Position numbers and translations under genes: made by a program. The notes under the pieces were generated by a model, which did no database searches, had not been told where the DNA came from, and was given only the letters and a program-made list of their open reading frames with translations. Shown piece by piece: positions 11,550-23,900 of a stretch of 64,000 nucleotides of DNA (the stretch's first letter is position 1; the number at the start of each line of letters is the position of its first letter). The stretch comes from Ochotona curzoniae (taxonomy: Eukaryota; Chordata; Mammalia; Lagomorpha; Ochotonidae), in NCBI RefSeq assembly GCF_017591425.1, contig NW_024465369.1, positions 25,295,501 to 25,359,500 on the forward strand, given 5' to 3'.

Positions 11550-14500
11550 GTGAGTCCTGGCCACTTCGCCACTGTCTCCGCCTTCGCGGGGTCCGGTGTC
11601 CTTGCGGGCGGTACCAGTCGGTGGAGTCCACCCTCGACCCCCCACGTTCTTTGCCTGTGTCGGGTACAAGGCAGTACTGGCACTGCGAGCGCAGCTTGGA
11701 GCTGCGGGCAAACATGGGGCGACCCTGTGAAACTGAGAGTGATGTTTGTTTTCAGAAATTTCTTTCCTGAAATGAAGGAGCAGCGCACCCTTTTCTTCTT
11801 CCGGTAATCTTTCGTGGTACTCCCCCACTGCACACGTTTTGCAAGAGATCTTGTTTTTAAATGTTTTGGTCACTTCCTGTTCATTAAGTTGCTTATGAGC
11901 ACAGTTAAGACACACACTGTATCCTTTACACATAAGGCAAGGGCACTCTGTTTTTCTAGTTTTTCTCGTCCTCCCTCCCCTGTTTTTCTTCTTGTGCCAC
12001 ATTTCTTTATGCCACATTAACTCTGAGACTTAGAAGTTGGCATTGCATTCTGAAATCGAAACTTTTCAATATTTGATCTTTAAAGTGATGTGTGGGTAGA
12101 AGACAACACATTCTTTTTTTTTTGGTTTCTTTTAAGATAAAACAAATTATGCTTTATTAATTTTAGTATAACGACGTTGGCAAGTGGGGGATGTCTCAAG
12201 TACTTGGGTCCCTTCTATCCACGTGGGAGTTCTGGATTGAGATCTACCCTCTGGCTTTGGCTGGCCCGGTTCTTGATGTTGCAGACATTTGGGGAGTGAA
12301 TCAGTAAATGGAACTTCTCTCTTGCTTGTTCGCTCACTCTTTCTATTTCTTCCACAAATAAATTGTACAGGTTGAACTATGCATGCAAGAAATAGGATTT
12401 AAAAATGAGTTTAAAGGTGAATAGAAAGCATATAAATGGTATAAAGGGAATCTTGTCATGTCTTTCAAAAATGAATAGTAGCAAGAATAGTAGCACCAGA
12501 TCATTTAATGTGTAGATAACAAAAATACTTTCTAAACAGTAATGTCAGTTTTTACTTGTATATATCAAAACAGGTAATGGGTTGGGATTTGCATTCTTTG
12601 CATCTAAACTTACCATGAAAACCTTATCTTTCAACATAAAATATGGGAATACCCTAGTATGGGAAGGGAAATAAAACATTTAGAGAACATTGAGGGTGGC
12701 AGGGGACATAAAGAAAATTATATATAATTTCCTTGTACTCATGAGTTAGAAGTGTTACTCAGAAATGCCAGAAAAGAATAAGAAAGAACATTTGATTAAT
12801 TTCTCACTTGTTTGTTTCAGCCTATTATGACTTCATACAGCTTATATGTGTAGAATTCTCCAGGATTACAAATTTTATGGCTTAATTTTTAGCTAATCTT
12901 TACAGAGTGGACAAGCAGTTTGAACAATTCTGGAAAGAAAATTAAGGACTGAAAGTAACGAGGGCCTTCCGGGAGCTGGTACTGTGAGACACTGGGTTAA
13001 GCCCCTGATTGAGAGTCCAACATTGCATATCACACCGGTTCCAGCTCTGGAGTCTTGCTTCCCATGCAAAACTCCCATCAAAGAAATGGAGTTCAGGCTC
13101 CTGGCTCTGCTTCCATTCCACCATATGAATCTGCCCTTCCTGCCCTAAAGTGACTAATTTTGGGAGAGTTCATACTGCAAATAGTAGGAAAGGAGGAAAA
13201 GGTTATTCAAAAGGATAGATTCTTCATATATTATTGCTTTTCTGAGTCTGGATACAAAATGAGCTTGTTTATTCAAGAAACAAATGGAGATAGTATTTGA
13301 ACAATAGTCTTTTGAGTCATTGTGTGTGTTAGCTTTCCATCAGTATGCTTATATTTAATCTGGCTTCTTGTTAAAAAAAAAAAGTTTTTCAGCTTTTCTC
13401 TTTGTGTCAAATTTCAGGTGAGTAAGGTCTCCAAGTCCTTAGAGGTCTTGGAGCTGAAGTTCATTGTTACTATTGGAAATGTTGCTAATCCTTTTACCTC
13501 TGACTTAGATTTATTCACAAATATGACCTGCAAGTTGGTCGCTATTAGTAATCTTAAGGTGATGATACTATTTTATGAAACAAGAATGTTACAAGTTTTC
13601 CTAAAGTTAGTTTTCATGATTTTTATAATCTTGTTACATTTTATCTGTAATTTCAAATATTTTGGCATGTAAAGCATTTGTTTACATAAATATATGTGTT
13701 TACACTTACTTAAGAAACAACTTTCAATTTCCATTTGTGGTTATATTCCCCTGTTCTGTGTTGGTTTCTGAAATTTACCTGTCCTTTCATGATTAATCTC
13801 TTTCTATTTTTTTTTTTTTTTTAGATTTTTTTAATTGGAAAATCAGATATACAGAGAGCAGGAAAGAGAAAGAGAGGAAGAGCTGCCCGCTGATTCACTC
13901 CTTAAGTGGCCACAATGGCCAGAGCTGGGCTGATCCGAAGCCAGAAGCCAGGACCTTCCTCCAGGTCTCCCACGCAGGAGCAGAGTCCCAAGGCTTTGTG
14001 CTGTCCTTAACTCTTTTCCCAGGCCACAAGCAGGGAACTGGCTGGGAAGCAAGGTCGCTGGGACATGAACCAGCACCCATATGGGATCCTGGCACATACA
14101 GGGCGAGGATTTAGCCACTATGCTACTGCACCAGGCTCTGATCAATCTCTTTTCCAAAGATTGTTTTAGGGTTTTACTTCTGTGTATCTGTTGTATGTTT
14201 TCTGTATACTTTCTTGTACATAACAACTTCATAAGCCAGTTTTCTTTACCTTCTTTAGTATATTTCCTAGGGTTCCAGTGTTTTCTCCATTCCATTGTCT
14301 TTAAGATATCTCATTAGTTCCTTAATAGGTACTATTTTTTCAAACTCTGCTACTTGTATTTCCTGTCTTTTACCTTCTGAAAATCTCTGCTCATTCTTCA
14401 AGGAAGCAGGACAAAATGATTTTTATTAAAAATGGAATAAAAAATAATTTTGATATTTTTCTCTGCTTTACTCCCGGAAATTCACTGTAAAGTTTCTAAG

Positions 14501-17500
14501 TTATTGCAAATGAATAATCCCTTCATATCTCTTTGCCTCTTTCTTTCCATAAATAAAAATAGATCAATTAAAATGTATACTGTGTTTCAAAGTGAATTAA
14601 AAAAATAAACCATAGCTACAGGATATGACTAGTAATTCTGCGGCTTCCGAGGTCATGTGTCTTGATTTGTACATATGGTCTACTTGTTGCTAGCTGCTTG
14701 ATCTGAGTCCATGGATACTTTTTGAAATTTAAGGTCTTTAAATTGTACAAATGAATATAACATTGTACTCTCATATCTCACCAAGTTGCAAAAATCAAAT
14801 GCCATGATTGAAAAGAAGTACTTAGCATAGTACTTGGGATATAAAGAGATTGTTGTTGAATTTGCACTTTATCCTTTTGTTATCATCTTTTTTAAAAATA
14901 GTTTCTGAAGAGTACAGTATTTTAGCTCTATATAATTTCCCATAATTAGATCAAAGTTTCAGTGTAGTTACTATATATTCCGATATTCCGAGGCTATCTT
15001 GGGGTATGTTTGTCAATTTTATGTTTTCCCTTTCTGCTTATTTTAGTGATGGTGATAATAAATACATTATAAAATTATGACATAATCAGTCTGTTACATT
15101 AATTCTCAGACATTAAGGATATTTGTTTTTAACACCTATTTTGATGAGCTATATAACATGTTAATGAATAATGACTTGAAATGCATGACATTTAGGATGC
15201 TGCAGTAAAGCTTTTTGAGAGTTAAGTTTAGAAAATTTTGGCAACCACTTCTATATTAGCTTTTCATTGGGCTTATAAGTAAATATTTTAATTTAACATT
15301 AGTAAATAGTGAGGAATATTTGCAGTAATAATCTTCTCTTTTTTCACTCTTTTAGTTTGGAAATTTTGGTGGCCAGATGCCAATGCCAGGGACAGACCCA
15401 TACATGTTACCTGGGGTATATTCTGGGTCCCCGGCATATTCAGACAGCTATTCTTCAGCTGGGGACCCCATGTGGAATTACTTCACTGCTGTTGCTGGAC
15501 AGGTGGGTACTAAACTTGTTACATATTAACTTTTTTAAATGGTTGCTACTTAAAAGAAATCACAACTATTTAACTTGCTGGTATATAGAATTTATATATT
15601 AAGCTTATTCAGACAAATTTTCTTTCTGGGATAGGAGGGAATTCATAATTATTTCATTTAAACAAGTATTATAACACATTGTTCATTTGACAAAGGAAAA
15701 GATGGGTTGTTTTTCATAGTAAAAGAATCTGATTTTTCCATGCCTACTGCACTTCTCTTGCTGAAATTTTTCTGTAAGTGCTTTCTCTTGCTAGCAATTA
15801 CAGATATTGCAAAATTACATATTATAATATTTTCTTCCTCATTATTTTCTTTTTCTAAACTCTTTGTTTTCTTCCACTGCGTTTGATATTTGGAAACATT
15901 ATACTCCCTTTGAGTGATTGAGAATACCAAGCTAAGAATGAATACCTTAAATACACTTTTGTAACAGACAAGTAGTATATTGGAAATTTGAAGAAAGCTA
16001 ACAGATGTTATGAAAAACTGTGCATACTCAAGGAACAATATTTTAACTTGGCATCAGTACCATTAAAAATTAGTTAAAACAAGTATGTCAGACAGTATGA
16101 TGCAAAATCATTTTAAAATGTCACACATTTATTCATGTTGAGCATTATATTTACCCAAATGAAGTTATATCATCTGAATTTTTAATATAAGATAAAGAAG
16201 ATATTATATCAGTGGCCTGGTATGGAGTCAGAGTAATGGCAAGTATGTAATAAAAAGTGTAAAAAGCTGATTTTACTGTGACTGTTAAGAAGAATGAGAC
16301 TGGCAATTCAGATGTGTGATTTTTGTGAGTTTTTATTGCTGTGGTCAGTGAACATTTTTTTCTCTTTTACTCTATGTAGTTTTAATTTTATAATTTAGTT
16401 TTTGTCAAATACCAAATGAGGTGAAATATGAGTATGTGTTATATGAATTTGTGTCACTTGTATTTGGCATAAAATGAATGTGGAGTAAATATTCAAACCT
16501 GGAAATAGTACAATATCATAAGGTGTCGGCTTTTTTCTGAATTGATAAGTAATGAAATATTAATTCAGTGCAGTTTGTAAATATTTTTCCTTATTTTGTC
16601 ACTTGCTGAAATGATTATAACATATTTCTGATAGCCTGTCTTTGAGAATAATTATTACATCATGGTAAAATCTATACCAATATAAATGAGTCATAATAAA
16701 ATAATACAATTATAGCTGTACAATGCTAAACCACATTTCGTTGTGATTATATATACTTGCCAAATCTAGATGTTACAGCTCAATAACTTTATTGTCTCCT
16801 TATGTAATCGACACATGATAGACAATAGGTGTGTTAAGGTGCTGCCAGTGAAACACAGCACATTGTCTTATAGTAAACATTTTATATACGTAAGAGTGTG
16901 CTCTAATGATTGAAAACATAGTATAAAGGCAGGCATTGTGGTGTAGCCCGTTAAACCATTGCCTGTAGTGCTGGCTTCCTATATGGGTGCTGGTTCAAGT
17001 CCTGGTTGCTCCACTTCTGATCCAGCTCCCTGGGGATGTACCTGGGAAAGCAGCAGAGGGTGGCACAAGTAACGTGGGATCCTGTACCTATGTGGGAACC
17101 TGGAAGAAGAACTCTCGCTTTTGGTCTCTCCTTTGTTGTCTTTATTACTCTATAATAAATAACAATTCTTTTTTAAAGGGTAGCATTGTAAACATACAAA
17201 ATATTTCCATAGTCACTTATTATCAGATATTTTGTGTTGCATGTCATTCCAATGGTGATCCCATCAGAAAGTGATGTGTGACTTAGTTTTGTGTTTTAGT
17301 CCAGCTTTCAATGTTTTCAGCTATGTAAAAATGATAGCCTCAGAAAGCAGTCAGCAGTGTATTATATTGCGCTATGTATTGACTCACCTTCTTTCTTCAA
17401 TGGGGAGCCGTATTCCGCTTGTATTCCACTGTCATGTGAAGTCTCAAAAGCGCATTGCTCCCCCGCAGCCTATTTCCTCTTCCTTCCTTCTTGGTTTGTG

Positions 17501-20500
17501 CTCCTGCACAATGTGCCAAATATACTATAGGGTTGGGATTTTCTGTATATAATTTAGCTTTGTATGTATTTTAAAAGTAGGAACTATTCCAGAAGCAATA
17601 GAAACAATTATAGGGCTTTGAAATATTTAGAAAAGCATATGTTTTCTCACAATTGGTTTTCTGTAGGTGCCAAAGAAGTCTCCCTAACTCAGACCACTTG
17701 ACCTGATCATTAAGTGTTGTATTGCTGAATGACTCAAATCCAGAGTAGCCTAAAGACAATGAGATACTTGCCATGGGTACAAACATTAAGTGCTTTAGAC
17801 ATCACAATATGGAATGCTTTAAGCTTTTAGGGTCATGTATCATGGTGGAATGGATTAAGCTGCTGTTTGGAATATGCATATCCTATGTTAGAAGGCTGAT
17901 TAGATTCTCAGCTTCTGCTTCTGATCCAGCTTTCTGGAGTGCATGCTGAGAGTCATATGTGCTGGCTCCAGTGGCTGCATCTCTGTCATCAATGTGGGAG
18001 CCATGGAGGGAGTTGTGGGCTTCTAGCTTGGGCCTACCTTAGATCAGGCTGTTGCAGGTGTTTGGGGGAGTGAACCAGTGAATAAAAGGTAGAATTCTCT
18101 CTTTCTCTTCTTCTTTTCCTCCTCCTTTCTCTGTCTCCTTCTTGCTCTTTTGCTTCCTTTTCTGTTCTTTTTCTCTTCCCTCTTCTATCTACCCACTTTA
18201 ACTCTGTTGATCTGCCTGGTGAATAAATAAACATTTGTGAAGGTTAGATTTGAAAATCAAATTAGTACAAAAATCATTAATGAAAAGCTGAAAGTTTTAA
18301 CACAGACAGGATATGACCCTGTGCTTGCACCACTTGCCTCATCGTTCTCATCTGCATATCAGGCCTGTGTAAAACTATAAAGCCTATTTGAATTCTGTAA
18401 TAATGTTGTATTTGTGAGATATTTACAATTTGAGCCAGTTCACATGCACTAGTCTGCTTGTGTTTAGAAGGTAAACCCAAGTATTTAGTAGAGCAATTTA
18501 GACTGAAGGAAAAAATTTTGTATTTTAGTGACTTGTTGGTGGTAGTCAACAAAAAGTGTTCCTTTCCACTGAAGCTTCAATATGAAGTTTCCTTTTGCAT
18601 GTGTCCTTCCGTTAACTGGGCATAAACAAAAATGCTTTTGAGCATTTGTGCCAGAATTTCAGATTTTTTTTGCAACTTTTAAATAGAAGTATAGTGTGAA
18701 ATATTTTGAAGTAATATATAACAGAATGTTTAAGTCATTTTTCAGGACTAGTGCACATTTTTCTTTATATTATGTCCTGTAATATTTCTTAGGAGCCAGT
18801 AGTTATCTTTGGATTTTTGTAGCTGATAATAATGCTTTGAAACATTCGTGTTTCTTGATGTCTTCAATGGTCAAATACCATTCTAATGCATTTTTAAAAA
18901 AGAATTATTTATTTTTGTTGGAAAGTCAGATATATAGAGAGGAAGAGAGCCAGAGAGGAAGATCTTCCATCCTCTGATTCACTCCCCAAGTGGATGCAAT
19001 GGCCAGACCTCAGCCAGTCCGAAGCCAGGAACCCAGAGTCTCTTCCGGGTCTCCCACATGCGTGTATGGTCCCAAGGCTTTTGGGCCATCCTCAGTGCCT
19101 TCCCAGGCCACAAGTATGGAGAGGGACGGGAAGTGGGGCTGCCGAGATTAGAACCGGTGCCTATATGGAATCCTGGCGCATGCAAGGTGAGGACTTTAGC
19201 CACTAAGTTACCACACTGGGCCCTCTAATACATTTTTTATAAAATTATTCATTACGTATATGTTTGGTCTTAAACAGGATGGCGAAGTGGATGCTGAAGA
19301 ACTTCAGAGATGTTTGACACAATCTGGAATTAGTGGAACTTACTCCCGTGAGTTGTTTTGCCCCTCCTATTAAAATTAGAATAGGAAGCTCATTCATTTT
19401 TAACATTTTTTGTTTCTATACTTACAATATTTTAAAAAAATACATTTATACATGCCCTTGGTTTGGATAAGCTTGTTATGAATTATACATTCCCATCTTG
19501 CCAGTATTATCATTTTTTGTGGGATACCGCTTCCAGTTTTTCTGTTGTTGATTCTGTTGAAATTTGTTTCCCTATTTTTACCTTTAGAGATGTTCATGAT
19601 TGATAACTGACATCATGCTGTGTAAGATGAGGATTTAACTCTCAACCTTAACTCACCCATCCCCTGTACTTCATAGAAGAATGCATCCTTTCCTGCCCAT
19701 AGTCACACAGCAGTTTTGGTTGGCTGAGCAGTATTCATCTTTTCTAAAATTACTCTTATTTTATCCATCCATATTTAAATGGCCTTCATGATGTGTCATG
19801 AGATTCTAATAAATTTTCATTTGTATTTTCATTTTTCCAAAAGTGAATGTTTGCCAGGCTTTTCACCTTTCTCCTCATCGAGCTTTCCAACATGTTAGAT
19901 TTTTATGCCTGGCTCTCATAGTAGCTTTCCTTCATCATCATCCTGCAGCTCCCTTTTGCTTCTCTCTTGATTCCGTTATTCTGAAGCATATCTTTAACAC
20001 TATATCATATCCTTTATGGATATTTCAATAGGCAACTCTGGATGATGGGGCTTATCAAACAGCTGAAGTTCCATCTTCATATCTAAAAATTATCAGTTGC
20101 ATATTAATATCCTCAAATAGTTAATTATTTTATTAGATTGATCATATTTTCAGTTTTATGAAGAGCTAAAGAAGACATATAATGAATCCTCTCCAATCAT
20201 CAACTCCACATCTCAGATTGAACTGATTTGAACTGAAACAGAAATTTGGGGGGTTCTGAAAAGGAAAAGCAAGTTGGCTGTATGCACAATACTGTACTGA
20301 ATCCATGCGATTTTAGGCCTCTGCATGAGGCACTCACTGCACCTTCTGCCCTCTCATAGATTCTCTGACTTCAGGACTCATGGTCTAAACATCGTTTACC
20401 TCTCATGTCATTTGTGTTCTCTTTGTTTAGGTCTATAATGGTTGTGTTTCCTGAAAAGTTCAGTAAAACAACTATTTACGTATATTCCCTCTTTTGATTA

Positions 20501-20918
20501 ATATAAGGAGAAATGATTCCATGCATTCCATAGACACCGCTTTCAGATGACAGACACACTTCTCACTCTTCTGCTTCTCTCCTACCCATACTCCTAACTC
20601 TCTTCCCCCTCTTCGACAGTATTTATACAGCCCTAGTTTTAATCCACAGGCTAACATTGCCACTAGTTATAATATTCCACAAATAAAAAGTAAAAATACC
20701 ATGAAATTGCATTTCTACTGGAGTATAAACATTGGCTAAAAATGACAATCTGATCCAAAAGCTATTTCAGTACATTTTTGTACTGGCACTTACCAGAGAA
20801 CCCATATATGTGTTGTTTTCAGATTTGGCTTATTTTGCTAAGCATAATGGCTTCTAGTAGCATCTATTTTGTTGCAAAAGACACAGTTTCATTCTTTTTA
20901 TGGCTGTACAGTATTCCA

Positions 20919-20953
<35 letters not shown>

Positions 20954-23900
20954 CCATAATTTCTTTATCCAGTTACCTATTGATGGACATCTGGGTTGAT
21001 TCCAGATGTTAATTATTGTAAATTTAGCTGCAATAAATATGGATTTATCAATAATGCTCTCCTATGCTGATTTAATTTCATTTGGGTAGGTTCCCAGAAG
21101 TGGGATGATTGGGTCATACAGTACACCTATTTTCAAATCTCTGAGGAATCTCCATATTGTCTTCCATATGATTTTCCAAGCTTACATTCTTACCAACAGT
21201 GACTTAGGGTACCTTTGTCTGCACACCCTTAGGTGCATTTATTGCTTTTATGATTTTTGTATGATTAAGTACCTTCTTTGTAAGAGTGTTTGGGAGATAC
21301 ATGTCTGAGACCTTGTGTATCTAAAAATGCTTTCATTGTGCCTCCACAACTGTTTGTCCAGGTTACAATTCTAGATGATGGATTATCTTCACAGAGGATT
21401 TTAAAGGTGTTGTTCCATTGTTTCCTGCTTTCATTGTTGGTTTTTCTTTGTTTTACATCTCATGAAAGTTTGTTAGCTGTGATGACTGGATGTTTTTGAC
21501 AATTTGTAACTATTTGTTTTTAAAATAGAGATCATCATGATTTTACATTTGGGGTTTAATTAGTTGAGCAAATTCCAAATTAAATGTGTATTTCATTGAT
21601 TTTCACAGCCTTCAGTTTGGAAACATGCAGAATTATGATTGCCATGTTGGATGTATCCTTACATAAAAAAATAGAGTACTAGAATATTAACTTAACCTTC
21701 TGGATAGTAAATAAACTCTATTACAAATGCTTATAGTAAACTATATTTTAGGACTATTTGAATTCCAGACTTTTACTTTTTTTACAGAAGCTTACTCATA
21801 TAATGAGTTTAGCTAATTCTACAGAAGCATTCTTAATATTTAGTTCATGATTGGAAATTTGGGATCAGGTAGATTCTCTTATCTATCAAAAGTTTATTTT
21901 TGTTAATAAAAATATCAGAGAGATTACACCGGAAAAATGGGATTTAATGAATTCAAGGAACTTTGGGCGGCTCTTAACGCATGGAAGGAGAACTTCATGA
22001 CCATTGATCAAGACCGAAGTGGCACAGTGGAACATCATGAGTTGACTCAATCCATTGCCATTATGGGTAAGAATATTAACATTCTTTGCAACCTATACAG
22101 GTTTTCTGGGTACATTGATCAAAAGAATCTGAACTATTTTCATTTGCTAAGTAACCTAGGAATATTTTTTAACAGCTCTTCCCTCATTTGATTTCAAGGT
22201 GATAGACAGACTTTGACTGCAGACCTTACCAAAGGAATTTTCATAGTAATCATCTTTCAGAAGTCAATATGCAATATATTTTTGTGTTCTGAATTTCTTC
22301 TGAGTAAATTTATGTCTGTAATTGTTAGTGCTCACCAATGATATTTTTTGGCTAATGTGCTAAGATCTCTAATTTGGAATAAAGGCTTATTTCAATTGTT
22401 CATAAACGTTTGTATCATAATCTCAGTTTGCAATAGATTTTTCTTTCTTTTTTATATATGGCAGAACACATAATGTATATCAAAATACCCCAACGTGGGA
22501 AGATAGCACTTTAAAATGAAATGGTGTACTAGAAAAAGCATTTTCAAGAAGATGAGTCTGAGTAGATTCAAAGCACGCTAGATCCCAAGTCAAAGACCAC
22601 CCCCCGCCCCACCGCAACCCAGGGTTTACTTAGAAGCAGCAAACCAGTGCAATTCACTAAACAGATATAAAGATAATCTGGAAAAGTAGTACTTTAAAAA
22701 CATTTATTAGCATTGAATTGTTAACTTATTTTTAAACAATGAAGTGATGCATTTATGAAGTAGGTTGTTGATTGACTTCTTAGAGGTCTTTGGAGAAAGA
22801 CAGGTTAAAACAGGAGGAAGGTTCAGATGAAATAAAATTTAAAATTTAAAGGTTCTGGGGGGGAGCTTCTGCAATGACATTGCAAAAAAGGGGCTTGGGT
22901 AGAAAGAGGAGCTGTAACACTTGTGCAGTCTTCAGTTGTTTATGTCATTACCAGGAAACTGGATTGGAAGTGGAATAGCATGGGCATAAATCAGCACCTA
23001 CATGGGATGCTGGCATCAAAGATGGTGGCTTTAGTTGATATGTCACAACATAGGCTCCTGTATCAATACTCTTAAAGCAGATGGAGAATCTGGTGTTGTG
23101 GTCCAATGGGTTTAGCTGCCCCATGTTCAATACCCTTCTGTTCCAGTTCTGATCCAGCTGTCTTCCACTTCACCTGGGAATGCAGTAAAGAATGCCCTAA
23201 ATACTTGATTCCATGAGAATCGAATTGATTTCCGAGCTCCTGCTTGGCCTGGCCACACCCTGGATGTTGTGGCAACTTGAGCAGTGAACCAAAGGATGGA
23301 AGAGTTCTTTCTCTTTGTACATGTTTCTCCTTCATTGGTACTCTGCTTTTTGGAAGAATTTTTTTTTAAGTGGAGGGGAGCATTTGAACTTTCATGCCTT
23401 TTTCCCCCTCTGAACCATAAAAAGTCACAGAATCAAAATATTAATACATGAAAAACCTAAGCAGTTCTCTCTAGACACCATTTGAATTATTTTAAATATA
23501 TAAAAATAATTATTTAAGTTCAAAAACTTTGAGTTTTATTCATAGCTGGAATTATTTGCATAATAATAAAGCCTCGATTTGATCATTTTTAATAATGAAG
23601 ACCCAATTGTCACAGAAAATGTGTATTATGACAGAGTATGCATCGATTTCTAAGTTTTTTGGTATCAAAGAAAACTTATCTTCAGTTTCTTTTTTTTCTA
23701 CAGACTTTTTGGTATGTTCCTGTATAAATATATTTTACTTCTAACATATATTTTATTGAAATGAATTTTAATTTTAATTTTATTTAATTCATTTTCCAAC
23801 TTTATTAATATAGTGTTGCAGTCTTCTAATGGTATTTGGCTTTGAAGACTTTAATTTGTTAATTTCTTTTGTTAGGTTATAGGTTGAGTCCTCAAACAAT

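Noticed and set aside
11439..12017. 192-codon antisense open frame across the GCA promoter and exon 1
   Set aside because: It overlaps the CpG-rich promoter, where stop codons are rare by composition, runs over GCA exon 1 and into intron 1, and has repeat-derived Arg-rich sequence at one end. No protein family is recognisable.
20921..20950. GT repeat considered as a regulatory Z-DNA element
   Set aside because: It lies within an antisense L1 at a position that is natively GT-rich, so slippage of L1 sequence explains it.
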